NCBI RefSeq assembly: GCF_004923315.1
Contig: NZ_CP039648.1
Span: 586,001-650,000, forward strand
Length of the DNA: 64,000 nt
Direction: 5' to 3'
DNA from: Azospirillum sp. TSA2s
Lineage (GTDB): Bacteria > Pseudomonadota > Alphaproteobacteria > Azospirillales > Azospirillaceae
The position numbers and the translations under genes are program-made. Of this stretch, positions 17,664-25,412 are shown piece after piece; within the stretch, counting starts at the first letter, position 1; each line of letters begins with the position of its first letter. The notes under the pieces are model-generated. The model made no database searches. It was not told where the DNA came from and saw only the letters and a program-made list of their open reading frames with translations.

Positions 17664-18811
17664 GCGTCATCGACTTGATTGCCGGGCTGTCGCTGGTTTT
17701 GGCTCTGCTGCCGCTGGGGCAGGGGATCCTCAACCTCTATCTTTATCGCCGTCCGACCGCCGCCCCGCCGCTGGGTACCGCCGTCAGCATCCTGATCCCC
17801 GCCCGCAACGAGGAGGCCGGCATCGCCGCCGCCGTCGAAGCGGCGCTGCTCAGCCGTGGTGTCGAGGTGGAGGTCGTGGTGCTCGACGACCACTCCACCG
17901 ATCGCACGGCGGACATCGTCCGCGCCATCGCCGCCCGCGACCCGCGCGTCCGGCTGGAGCCCGCACCGCCGCTGCCGCCGGGCTGGTCCGGCAAGCAGCA
18001 TGCCTGTCAGATGCTCGCCGGGCTGGCGCGCCATCCGGTGCTGCTGTTCCAGGATGCCGACGTGCGTTTGTCCCCCGCCGCCGCCCGGCTGACCAGCGGC
18101 GCCCTGCTGTCGGGCGGAAACGGCTTGGTCAGCGGCTTCCCGCGCGAGGAGACCGGGACGCTGGCCGAGGCGCTGGTGATCCCGCTGATCCACTTTCTGC
18201 TGCTGGGCTACCTGCCGATGGCGGGGATGCGGCGATCCACCGACCCGCGCTTCGGCGCCGCCTGCGGTCAGCTGATCGCGGTAAGGAAGGAGGCCTATCT
18301 GGCGGCCGGCGGCCATGCGGCCATCGCCACGTCGCTGCACGATGGGGTCACGTTGCCGCGGGCCTTCCGCCGGGCCGGGCAGGGCACCGACCTGTTCGAC
18401 GCCACCGGCCTTGCCCGCTGCCGGATGTATCGCGGGTGGCGCGAGCTGTGGTCCGGCTTCTCCAAGAACGCGACGGAGGGGATGGCGACCCCGGCCGCCC
18501 TGCCGGTCTGGACCCTGCTGCTGTTCGGCGGCCATGTGCTGCCCTGGGTCTTGCTGGGCTGGGCGGCACTGAGCCCGCTGCCCATGGCGGTGGTCGTCAT
18601 GGCCGGGTTGGCGGCGGCGGCCGGGCTGATCTTCCGTCTGCTGCTGGCCGTCCGCTTCCGCCAGAGCCTCGTCGGCGCCCTGCTGCACCCGGTCGGAATC
18701 CTCATCATGCTGGCGATCCAATGGTCGGCGCTGCTGCGCGCCCGCCATGGCAAGCCGTCGGAATGGCGGGGCAGGGCCTATCCGGCCGGGCCGGGACCGG
18801 ACGTGCCATGA
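17660..18811 (+). CDS. Family 2 glycosyltransferase with membrane segments (CrtQ-like role possible)
   Basis: 383 residues. An N-terminal membrane helix precedes the GT2 nucleotide-sugar domain: ILIPARNEEAGI, then the VVVLDDHSTDRTADI motif with paired aspartates, then FQDADVRLSP. Two or three hydrophobic helices at the C-terminus anchor it in the inner membrane. This architecture matches CrtQ, which glycosylates the carboxylated C30 carotenoid in Staphylococcus, but also other GT2 enzymes such as hopanoid or lipid glycosyltransferases. GGGAGGTG precedes the ATG at 17660, and the start overlaps the previous stop. Confidence 0.82.
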   Translation: MSVIDLIAGLSLVLALLPLGQGILNLYLYRRPTAAPPLGTAVSILIPARNEEAGIAAAVEAALLSRGVEVEVVVLDDHSTDRTADIVRAIAARDPRVRLEPAPPLPPGWSGKQHACQMLAGLARHPVLLFQDADVRLSPAAARLTSGALLSGGNGLVSGFPREETGTLAEALVIPLIHFLLLGYLPMAGMRRSTDPRFGAACGQLIAVRKEAYLAAGGHAAIATSLHDGVTLPRAFRRAGQGTDLFDATGLARCRMYRGWRELWSGFSKNATEGMATPAALPVWTLLLFGGHVLPWVLLGWAALSPLPMAVVVMAGLAAAAGLIFRLLLAVRFRQSLVGALLHPVGILIMLAIQWSALLRARHGKPSEWRGRAYPAGPGPDVP

Positions 18812-19920
18812 CCCCCTGGCTTCGCCGCAATGGCCACCGCATCTTCCACCCGCTGGCGGGAGCCGACGCCGTCACTTTGGCGACCGTGCTGCGCGACGGT
18901 GGCGGAGTGGGGCCGCTGCACCTGCACCGCGTCGCGACCGCCGCCGGCGCCGCCGCGATCCGCGCGCCCTTCGACCTGCTGGAGCAGCGGCGGGTGAAGC
19001 GGCTGGCGGGGCAGGGCAGGGCCGCAGGGCCCCCGCCGCTGTTCATCCTCGGCCATTGGCGCAGCGGCACCACCCATTTGCTGAACCTGCTGGCCCAGGA
19101 TCCGCGGTTCGCCGCCCCCGATCCGCTGGCCGTCGGTCTGCCCTGGGGCTTCCTCGGTTTGAGTTCCTTCTGGCGGTCCCGGCTGGAGGAGTGGCTGCCG
19201 CCCGACCGTATCATCGACGCCATGCCGGTCGACCCGACCTCCCCGCAGGAGGACGAACTGGCCCTGGCCCTGATGCAGCCGCTGTCCTATTACCACGGCC
19301 TTTTCTTCCCCAAGCATCTGCGCCGCGCCTTCCGCCGGGGCGTGCTTTTCGAGGATTGCCGCCCGGAGGCCATCGACCTGTGGCGCCGTCGGATGGCCCT
19401 CTACCTGACCAAGATGCAGATCTATTGCGGCGGCCGGCGCCTGCTGATCAAGAATCCGGCACACACGCCTAAGCTGGCGGATTTGCTGGCCCTGCGACCG
19501 GACGCCGTTTTCGTCCACATCCACCGCGACCCTTACGAGGTCTTCAGCTCCACCCGCCGCATGCTTCTGACCCTGCTGCGGGAGTTCTCGCTGCAATCCT
19601 ACGATCCGCGGGTGGTCGACGGTCTGGTGCTGGACCTCTACCCAGCGATGATGGCGCGGTTCGACCGCGACCGGGCGCTGCTGCCGCCCGGCCGGCTGGT
19701 GGAAATCCGCTATGACCGTTTCGTCGCCGATCCGCTGGAGACGCTGGCCGCGGTCTATGACGGGCTTGCTCTCGGCCCGTTCGAGCCGGTACGGCCGCGG
19801 GTCGAGCGCTACCTCGCCGACGTCCGCGACTACCGCCGGGCCCGTCACGACCTGGAGGACCCGGCCCGTAGCGCCGTACGCCGGCGCTGGGCTTTCGCCT
19901 TCGACCGCTGGGGCTATTGA
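18808..19920 (+). CDS. PAPS-dependent sulfotransferase family protein
   Basis: 370 residues. The 5'-phosphosulfate loop is FILGHWRSGTTHLLNLL, and the 3'-phosphate region VFVHIHRDPYEVFSSTRRML is also typical of the family. The enzyme would transfer sulfate from PAPS to a hydroxyl or sugar. It is the last gene of the run, starting inside the stop of the glycosyltransferase, so it should modify the same product. A sulfated, glycosylated, acylated carotenoid acid is the simplest reading. Sulfotransferases are not part of the staphyloxanthin pathway, so this is a distinguishing feature of the locus. Confidence 0.83.
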   Translation: MTPWLRRNGHRIFHPLAGADAVTLATVLRDGGGVGPLHLHRVATAAGAAAIRAPFDLLEQRRVKRLAGQGRAAGPPPLFILGHWRSGTTHLLNLLAQDPRFAAPDPLAVGLPWGFLGLSSFWRSRLEEWLPPDRIIDAMPVDPTSPQEDELALALMQPLSYYHGLFFPKHLRRAFRRGVLFEDCRPEAIDLWRRRMALYLTKMQIYCGGRRLLIKNPAHTPKLADLLALRPDAVFVHIHRDPYEVFSSTRRMLLTLLREFSLQSYDPRVVDGLVLDLYPAMMARFDRDRALLPPGRLVEIRYDRFVADPLETLAAVYDGLALGPFEPVRPRVERYLADVRDYRRARHDLEDPARSAVRRRWAFAFDRWGY

Positions 19921-19924
19921 GCCG

Positions 19925-20734
19925 TCACGCCTCGCCGCGTTCCTCTCGCTTGGCCTGCTGCCACAGGGCTTCCATCTCGTCCAGCGTGGCGTCCTGCGGT
20001 TTACGCCCGCCGTCGGCCAGCAACGCTTCGATGCGGTGGAAGCGGCGTTCGAACTTGGCGTTGGTGCCGCGCAGTGCCGCCTCCGGCTCCACCTTCAGCC
20101 GGCGGGCGAGGTTGACCAGCGCGAACAGCAGGTCGCCCAACTCGTCGGCCACCCGTTCCTGAGCCGAACCAGCGTCCATCTCCGCCCGCAACTCCCGCAC
20201 CTCCTCCTCGATCTTGTCGAGGATGTCGCGGGCGTCGGTCCAGTCGAAGCCGACGCGCGCCGCGCGGTTCTGCAGCTTCAGCGCGCGGGTCAGCGCCGGC
20301 AGCCCGGCGATCACGCCCTCCAGCGCCGACGGTGCCCGGCCTTCCTCGGCCGCCTTCGCCGCCCGTTCGGCCGCCTTGTGGTCCTCCCAGCGCGAGGTCT
20401 GCTGGTCGGACGACTTCACCTCTTCCGGTCCGAAGACGTGGGGATGACGGCGGATCATCTTGTCGGTGATGACGCCGGCGACCTCGTCGAAGTCGAACAG
20501 TCCTTCTTCGCGCGCCATCTGGCTGTAATAGACGACCTGGAACAGCAGATCGCCCAACTCCTCGCGCAGGGCGACCTTGTCGTCCTTCTCGATGGCGTCG
20601 GCGACCTCATAGGCCTCTTCGATCGTGTGCGGCGCGATGGAACGATAGGTCTGCTCCAAATCCCACGGACATCCGCCGTCGGGATTCCGCAGCCGCGCCA
20701 TCACGTCGAGCAGCCGGTCGATGTTGCGGGTCAT
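19925..20734 (-). CDS. mazG: MazG nucleoside triphosphate pyrophosphohydrolase
   Basis: 269 residues, the usual length of the two-domain MazG. Both repeats carry the metal-binding EExxE/ExxD pattern: IEEAYEVADAIEKDD with REELGDLLFQVVYY in the N-terminal half, and EEEVRELRAEM with ADELGDLLFALVNLARR in the C-terminal half. The N-terminal CPWDLEQTYRSIAPHT is a family hallmark. It hydrolyses (d)NTPs to the monophosphate and pyrophosphate as housekeeping. The ATG at 20734 has GGAGA about 9 bases upstream; the reading frame continues upstream but with low-complexity proline-rich sequence. It is convergent with the sulfotransferase gene, with 4 bases between. Confidence 0.93.
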   Translation of the reverse strand: MTRNIDRLLDVMARLRNPDGGCPWDLEQTYRSIAPHTIEEAYEVADAIEKDDKVALREELGDLLFQVVYYSQMAREEGLFDFDEVAGVITDKMIRRHPHVFGPEEVKSSDQQTSRWEDHKAAERAAKAAEEGRAPSALEGVIAGLPALTRALKLQNRAARVGFDWTDARDILDKIEEEVRELRAEMDAGSAQERVADELGDLLFALVNLARRLKVEPEAALRGTNAKFERRFHRIEALLADGGRKPQDATLDEMEALWQQAKREERGEA

Positions 20735-21020
20735 GTCGTGCCGTCTCCGATTGCGGGGAGGGGAAAGTCCGCGACGATAGCGGACGGGCGGCGGCGGGGG
20801 AAGGTTCGCCGCACCGGCACTGACATTCCAACTTTGCGGGCGCTCGTTCCGCATATAATCAACATTATGGAAATCACTTTTTCGATCGGTATGGGTCGGC
20901 TTGATCCAAGGCTTATAAGGCGCTACTGTATTCCGCAGGGCATTGACGTGAATTGTTGCGATACCGGGTAGCCTGCGGGTCCGCTGGGGTGCTTCGCTCC
21001 CAGGTCAACGCCCTGTCCCT

Positions 21021-21587
21021 TCAGAGTTTCCTCGCTTCCCTGACCAAGTTTCCCTTTGCGGGGAAGTCAATCACCTGCTTCTTGCGCATTCGGTGTAAGG
21101 ACGAAAGATAGACCTCATTCAGGTTGCCGGTCACCTTGAGAATGGCACATCGCCAACCCCCGTGGAGATGAGCAACCACAACATATTTATCGCGGTCGGT
21201 CCGAACTTCTCCGCTGTCTAAAATTTCTTGAAGATGGTCGAAGTCTTCACTTGTCCATCGATGCTTCTGATGAGAATCGCGGGTGTCGGATGAGAGAAGC
21301 ACACGCATCGTCTTCGCCTTCAGATGCGTCTGTATATCAAGCGGCAGCTTGGCGACCACGATCACGCCCGACGCATCCCCCTCCAGAAAATCCTTCACAC
21401 CGACGGATCCTTCACCACGGTTTGCGATCGTGACGCGAGCGCAGTCACCGGAAACGCGAAAGCGCCCGCCCGCATACAACCGCGCGACAAATGGCCTTCC
21501 CTTTTCCCTCCCGCGCCGCAGCAATCCAGCCATGCGGCAAGCGGGACCGCAGGCGCACTCTGTCCCCTTGCCGATATTAGATAGCAA
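21021..21587 (-). CDS. Unrecognised ORF; C-terminal part resembles phage-type BECR-fold nuclease domains
   Basis: Up to 188 residues; the start is unclear (TTG at 21587 or ATG at 21533, neither with a good ribosome binding site). The C-terminal 95 residues run from MRVLLSSDTRDSHQKHRW through a helical segment and a beta-rich stretch (KYVVVAHLHGGWRCAILKVT) to EVYLSSLHRMRKKQV. That pattern reminds me of the barnase/EndoU/colicin-E5/RelE-like (PBECR) modules at the C-termini of phage Mu F-like proteins. This is a fold-level impression, not an identification. Base composition is less GC-rich than its neighbours. It is divergent from marR and would share the 27-base palindrome at 21582-21608. No partner antitoxin gene is visible. 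Confidence 0.5.
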   Translation of the reverse strand: MLSNIGKGTECACGPACRMAGLLRRGREKGRPFVARLYAGGRFRVSGDCARVTIANRGEGSVGVKDFLEGDASGVIVVAKLPLDIQTHLKAKTMRVLLSSDTRDSHQKHRWTSEDFDHLQEILDSGEVRTDRDKYVVVAHLHGGWRCAILKVTGNLNEVYLSSLHRMRKKQVIDFPAKGNLVREARKL

Positions 21588-21596
21588 ACCTATTAA
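21568..21596 (+). promoter_or_regulatory. Candidate sigma-70 promoter for marR
   Basis: TTGCCG at 21568 and TATTAA at 21591 are separated by 17 bases. The predicted transcription start falls at or next to the marR ATG at 21603, so the message would be leaderless. Confidence 0.5.
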
Positions 21597-21608
21597 ATAG
21601 GGATGCTA
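21582..21608. promoter_or_regulatory. 27-base palindrome, probable MarR operator
   Basis: TAGCA-aac-CTATT-A-AATAG-gga-TGCTA is symmetric about 21595. It overlaps the -10 element and the marR start codon. MarR proteins usually bind such palindromes and repress their own promoter; assignment to this regulator is inference. Confidence 0.55.
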
Positions 21609-22055
21609 CAAGATAAGCCTCTACGCCTTCCCCCCAATTTCGGCCTGCACCTGTTCCGCGCCTCCCATCTGTGGCGGCGGGCGGCGAACAAGGTGTTGGC
21701 GGACAGCGGGTTTTCCACCTCGGCCATCGCGCCGCTGATGTTGCTGGCCGAACTCGGCGACGGACTGCGGCAGCGCGAATTGGCGGAAGAGATGGGCGTC
21801 GAAGGCCCGTCGCTCGTCCGTCTTCTCGATGGGCTGGAAGCAGCCGGACTGCTGGAACGGCGCGAGGATGCCTGCGACCGCCGGGCGAAGACCCTGCACA
21901 TGACCGACGCCGGCCGTCATCTGTTGGTTCAAGTGAACGAGGCGTTGAACGACGTCCGCCAGCGGTTGATGGCAGAGGCAACGGAGGCCGACGTGGAGGC
22001 CTGCTATCGCGTGCTTTCCATCATCGAGGCCAACGCCAAGCGTGAACAGAACTGA
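21603..22055 (+). CDS. MarR-family transcriptional regulator
   Basis: 150 residues with the winged-helix region FSTSAIAPLMLLAEL, LRQRELAEEMGVEGPSLVRLLDGLEAAGLLERREDACDRRAKTLHMTDAG, which is the MarR signature (helix-turn-helix followed by the DxRxxxxxLT wing). It heads an aaeA-aaeB-DUF1656 efflux operon, so it is most likely a repressor released by phenolic or aromatic acids. The ATG lies inside the palindrome and no Shine-Dalgarno is visible, consistent with a leaderless message. Confidence 0.88.
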   Translation: MLQDKPLRLPPNFGLHLFRASHLWRRAANKVLADSGFSTSAIAPLMLLAELGDGLRQRELAEEMGVEGPSLVRLLDGLEAAGLLERREDACDRRAKTLHMTDAGRHLLVQVNEALNDVRQRLMAEATEADVEACYRVLSIIEANAKREQN

Positions 22056-22146
22056 CCGGTGCGTGTTCTCCGGGGATGCGCCACGGCCAGGACCGGCCGC
22101 GCTGCGCCTCCGGCCGTATCGGTGCGGTGATCGAGGAACCAAGACC

Positions 22147-23064
22147 GTGACAATTCTTCCTTCCTTCCGGGCCGTGGCCCGGATCGCCGTGACCCTGCTG
22201 GTGACCGTGGCGGCGGTCGGCGGCGGATTGTGGCTGTGGGACTACTATATGAACGAGCCCTGGACCCGCGACGGCCGCGTCCGCGCCGACATCGTCCAGA
22301 TCTCCTCCGACGTCGCCGGTCTGGTGACCGACGTGCGCGTGGCCGACAACCAGTTGGTCCACAAGGGCGAGGTGCTGTTCGTCGTCGATCCCGGCCGGTA
22401 CCGGCTGGCGGAGGAGCAGGCACAGGCCAACCTCGACAGCGCCAAGGCCGAGCTGGCCTATCGCACCGCCGAGGCGCACCGGTACGAGCAGCTGGGCAAC
22501 AACGTCGTCTCCACCGCCCAGCGCCAGGAGGTAAATTCGGCGATGGCCAAAGCCGCCGCCGCAACCAAACAGGCGGAGGCGGCGCTTGACCTCGCCCGCT
22601 TCAACCTCGGTCGCACGGAGGTAAGGGCGACCGTCGACGGCTATGTCACCAACCTGCAGATGAAGACCGGCAACTATGTCGCCGCCGGGCAGGCGGTGGT
22701 GGCGCTGATCGACAGCCATTCCTTCTATGTCATGGGCTATTTCGAGGAAACCAAGCTGCCGCGCATCCATGTCGGCGCCCCCGTCTCTGTTCGGATCATG
22801 GGCGTGAGCACCGAACTGCGCGGACGGGTCGACAGCATCACCCGCGCCATCGTCGACCGCGACCGGGCGGAGGGCACCGGGCTGGTCGCCAACGTCAACC
22901 CGACCTTCAACTGGGTGCGGCTGGCCCAGCGCATCCCTGTGCGCATCGCCCTGGGCGAAGTGCCGGAGTCGCTCCAGATGGTTGCCGGGCGCACCGCGAC
23001 GGTGTCGGTGGTGGGGGCTCCCGACAGCACGCCGAAGGTCGCCGAACTGCCGGCCGGGCAGTGA
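22147..23064 (+). CDS. HlyD-family efflux periplasmic adaptor (AaeA-like)
   Basis: About 305 residues. One N-terminal membrane helix (ARIAVTLLVTVAAVGGGLWLW) is followed by a biotinyl-lipoyl-like half (VQISSDVAGLVTDVRVADNQ, VHKGEVLFVVDPGRY), a coiled-coil hairpin rich in Ala/Gln/Glu, and the second lipoyl half. This is the membrane fusion protein of AaeAB-type carboxylic acid efflux pumps. GAGGAA lies 8 bases before the GTG at 22147, which fixes the start. It is followed after 10 bases by the FUSC pump gene. Confidence 0.87.
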   Translation: MTILPSFRAVARIAVTLLVTVAAVGGGLWLWDYYMNEPWTRDGRVRADIVQISSDVAGLVTDVRVADNQLVHKGEVLFVVDPGRYRLAEEQAQANLDSAKAELAYRTAEAHRYEQLGNNVVSTAQRQEVNSAMAKAAAATKQAEAALDLARFNLGRTEVRATVDGYVTNLQMKTGNYVAAGQAVVALIDSHSFYVMGYFEETKLPRIHVGAPVSVRIMGVSTELRGRVDSITRAIVDRDRAEGTGLVANVNPTFNWVRLAQRIPVRIALGEVPESLQMVAGRTATVSVVGAPDSTPKVAELPAGQ

Positions 23065-23074
23065 GCGCCCGCCG

Positions 23075-25162
23075 ATGCCCAAGGCCCCTACCCTCGACGA
23101 ACTGGTCTTTTCGCTGAAGTCCTTCGCCGCCTCCATGCTGGCGCTCTACATCGCGTTCGGCATGGGGCTGCCGCGTCCCTTCTGGGCGATGCTGACCGCC
23201 TATGTGGTGTCAAGCCCGCTATCGGGCACCGTGCGGTCTAAGGCGGTCTATCGCGTCGCCGGCACTGTGGTCGGCAGCATCGCCGCCATCGTCCTGACGG
23301 TGGAACTGGTCAATGCGCCGGAGTTGCTGTCGCTGGCGGTCGGGCTTTGGGTCGGCGGCTGCCTGTTCGTCTCGCTGCTGGACCGCACGCCGCGCAGCTA
23401 CGCCTTCATGCTGGCGGGATACACCGCCGGGCTGATCGTCTTTCCCGGCGTCGCCAACCCGGAGGCGATCTTCGACACCGGGCTGGCCCGGGTGGAGGAG
23501 ATCATCCTCGGCATCGTCTGCGCCACCGTCATCCACAGCGTGATCCTGCCGCGCGGGATGGGACCGGTGCTGCTCGGCAAGCTCGACGCCGCCCTGCGCG
23601 ATGCGGAGCGCTGGACGCTCGACGCGCTGGAACAGGTCACCACCGACACGCGCCTGCAAGACCGCCACAGGATGGCGACCGACCTGACCGAACTGCGGGT
23701 GATGACCACCCACCTGCCCTACGACACGTCCGACCTGCGCTGGATGACCCGGCCGATGCGGGCCTTGCAGGACCGCATGGTCTATCTGCTGCCGGTGCTG
23801 ACCGCCGTGCATGACCGGCTGGGTGCGTTGCGGCGGCCGGACGGGGCGATGCCGCCGGATGTGGCGCCGATGGTGGCTGCCGTGCGGGACTGGATCGCTG
23901 CCGGCGCCGATGCCGATCCGGCGGACGCCGCCCGGCTGATCGGCCGGCTCGATCGGCTGGAAGCGGAGGAAGCGGGGCGGGCTTCGGCCGGCTGGCAGGC
24001 GGCGACACGCTTCAGCTTCATCCGGCGCCTGCGGTCGCTGGTGGAGATCCACCGCGACTGCCGGGACCTGCGGGCGCACATCGCAACCGGCGACCACGAC
24101 CTGCCCGATCATCTGGACCCGCTGGCCCGCAAGCGCTCCCGCGGCGTCTTCCATCTTGACCAGGGCATGGCGGCTTGGTCGGCGGCGGCGGCCCTGCTGG
24201 GCATCACCACCGTCTGCGCCTTCTGGATCCTGACCGGCTGGTCGTCCGGGGCGGCGGCGGCGATGATGGTGGCGGTCTTCACCTGCTTCTTCGCGTCCTT
24301 CGACGATCCGGTGCCGGGCATCCGGCTTTTCCTGGTCTACACGCTGGCATCCATGCCGCTGTCGGCCTTCTATCTGCTGGTGGTGCTGCCATCCTTCGAC
24401 AGCTTCCCGATGCTGGTGCTGTGCCTGGCGCCGACGCTGGTGGGCCTGGGCATCTTCGTCGCACGGCCGGCGACGATGGGCAAGGCGATGGCGCTGATCT
24501 TCGGCGTCGGCGGCTCGCTCAGCCTGCTCGACACCGGAAGCGGCGATTTCGCCTCCTTCCTGAACAGCAGCACCGGGCAGATCGTCGGCATCGTCACGGC
24601 GATGCTGGTCACCCGCATGTGCCGGTCGGTGGGCGCGGCCTGGAGCGCGCGGCGCATGCTGCACATCGGCTGGCGCGAGATCGCCGATCTGGCGCGGATG
24701 CGCGGGGTGCCGGCGAACGACGGGTTCGAAAGCCGCATGCTGGACCGCGTCGGGCTGCTGTCGGCCCGGCTGGCGCAGGCCGGCGGATCGGTGGATGTGG
24801 ACGCCATCGACGCGGTGCGCGACCTGCGCGTCGGGCTGAACGTGGTGGAGCTTCAGCGGGCACGCCCGGTCCTGGGCCATGCCGGCGGGGCGGCTCTGGA
24901 GCGTCTGCTGCGCGGCGTCGCCACCCATTTCCGCGCTCTGTCCGCCAAGCGGCCCGACCCGGCGCCGGCCGGACTGCTGGACAGCATGGACGACCTGCTG
25001 TCGGCCATCGATGCCGCCCCGCCCTGTCTCGAGCGCGACCGCGCCGTGGTGGCGCTGGCCTCCCTGCGGCGCAGCCTGTTCCCGGACGCTGCCCTGGAGG
25101 CGCTGCCGATTGCCCCGGATGGGACCCACGAGCCGATGCATCAGGAAAGGGCGCGCGCATGA
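23075..25162 (+). CDS. FUSC-family (AaeB-like) efflux pump inner membrane protein
   Basis: 695 residues in the duplicated FUSC arrangement: an N-terminal hydrophobic block (MLALYIAFGMGLPRPFWAMLTAYVV), a long soluble region of about 190 residues, a second hydrophobic block (ALLGITTVCAFWILTGWSSGAAAAM) and a C-terminal soluble tail. With the upstream AaeA-like adaptor it should form a p-hydroxybenzoate-type aromatic carboxylate efflux pump. The ATG at 23075 is chosen because hydrophobic family sequence begins about 20 residues later. It overlaps the DUF1656 gene by 4 bases. Confidence 0.87.
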   Translation: MPKAPTLDELVFSLKSFAASMLALYIAFGMGLPRPFWAMLTAYVVSSPLSGTVRSKAVYRVAGTVVGSIAAIVLTVELVNAPELLSLAVGLWVGGCLFVSLLDRTPRSYAFMLAGYTAGLIVFPGVANPEAIFDTGLARVEEIILGIVCATVIHSVILPRGMGPVLLGKLDAALRDAERWTLDALEQVTTDTRLQDRHRMATDLTELRVMTTHLPYDTSDLRWMTRPMRALQDRMVYLLPVLTAVHDRLGALRRPDGAMPPDVAPMVAAVRDWIAAGADADPADAARLIGRLDRLEAEEAGRASAGWQAATRFSFIRRLRSLVEIHRDCRDLRAHIATGDHDLPDHLDPLARKRSRGVFHLDQGMAAWSAAAALLGITTVCAFWILTGWSSGAAAAMMVAVFTCFFASFDDPVPGIRLFLVYTLASMPLSAFYLLVVLPSFDSFPMLVLCLAPTLVGLGIFVARPATMGKAMALIFGVGGSLSLLDTGSGDFASFLNSSTGQIVGIVTAMLVTRMCRSVGAAWSARRMLHIGWREIADLARMRGVPANDGFESRMLDRVGLLSARLAQAGGSVDVDAIDAVRDLRVGLNVVELQRARPVLGHAGGAALERLLRGVATHFRALSAKRPDPAPAGLLDSMDDLLSAIDAAPPCLERDRAVVALASLRRSLFPDAALEALPIAPDGTHEPMHQERARA

Positions 25163-25368
25163 TCGGTGAAATCGACGTCTATGGCCTGTTCCTGCCACCG
25201 CTTCTGATCCTTGCCGTGGTGGCCTGGGCGATCTCGGCCCTGCTGCGCCGGGGGCTGCGCGCCGTCGGCGCCTATGGCTGGGTCTGGCACGCGCCGCTGT
25301 TCGACTTCGCGCTCTATGTGCTGGTGCTGAGCGGCCTTGCCGGCCTGTGGTCGATCTGGTCGGCCTGA
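25159..25368 (+). CDS. DUF1656 (AaeX-like) small membrane protein
   Basis: 69 residues. It begins MIGEIDVYGLFLPPLLI and has two hydrophobic segments, the usual form of DUF1656/AaeX proteins that accompany aaeAB pumps. The start overlaps the stop of the FUSC gene (ATGA), so it is translated with the pump. In enterobacteria the equivalent gene is first in the operon; here it is last. Its role is unknown, probably in pump assembly or stability. Confidence 0.85.
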   Translation: MIGEIDVYGLFLPPLLILAVVAWAISALLRRGLRAVGAYGWVWHAPLFDFALYVLVLSGLAGLWSIWSA

Positions 25369-25412
25369 AATCGTCCACACCATGGCTGTTACGGCGTGCT
25401 AGTCTGCGCGCC

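Noticed and set aside
25377..25412. Possible leaderless promoter just before hupT (TAGTCT near 25400)
   Set aside because: No acceptable -35 element at the right spacing, so I could not support a promoter call.
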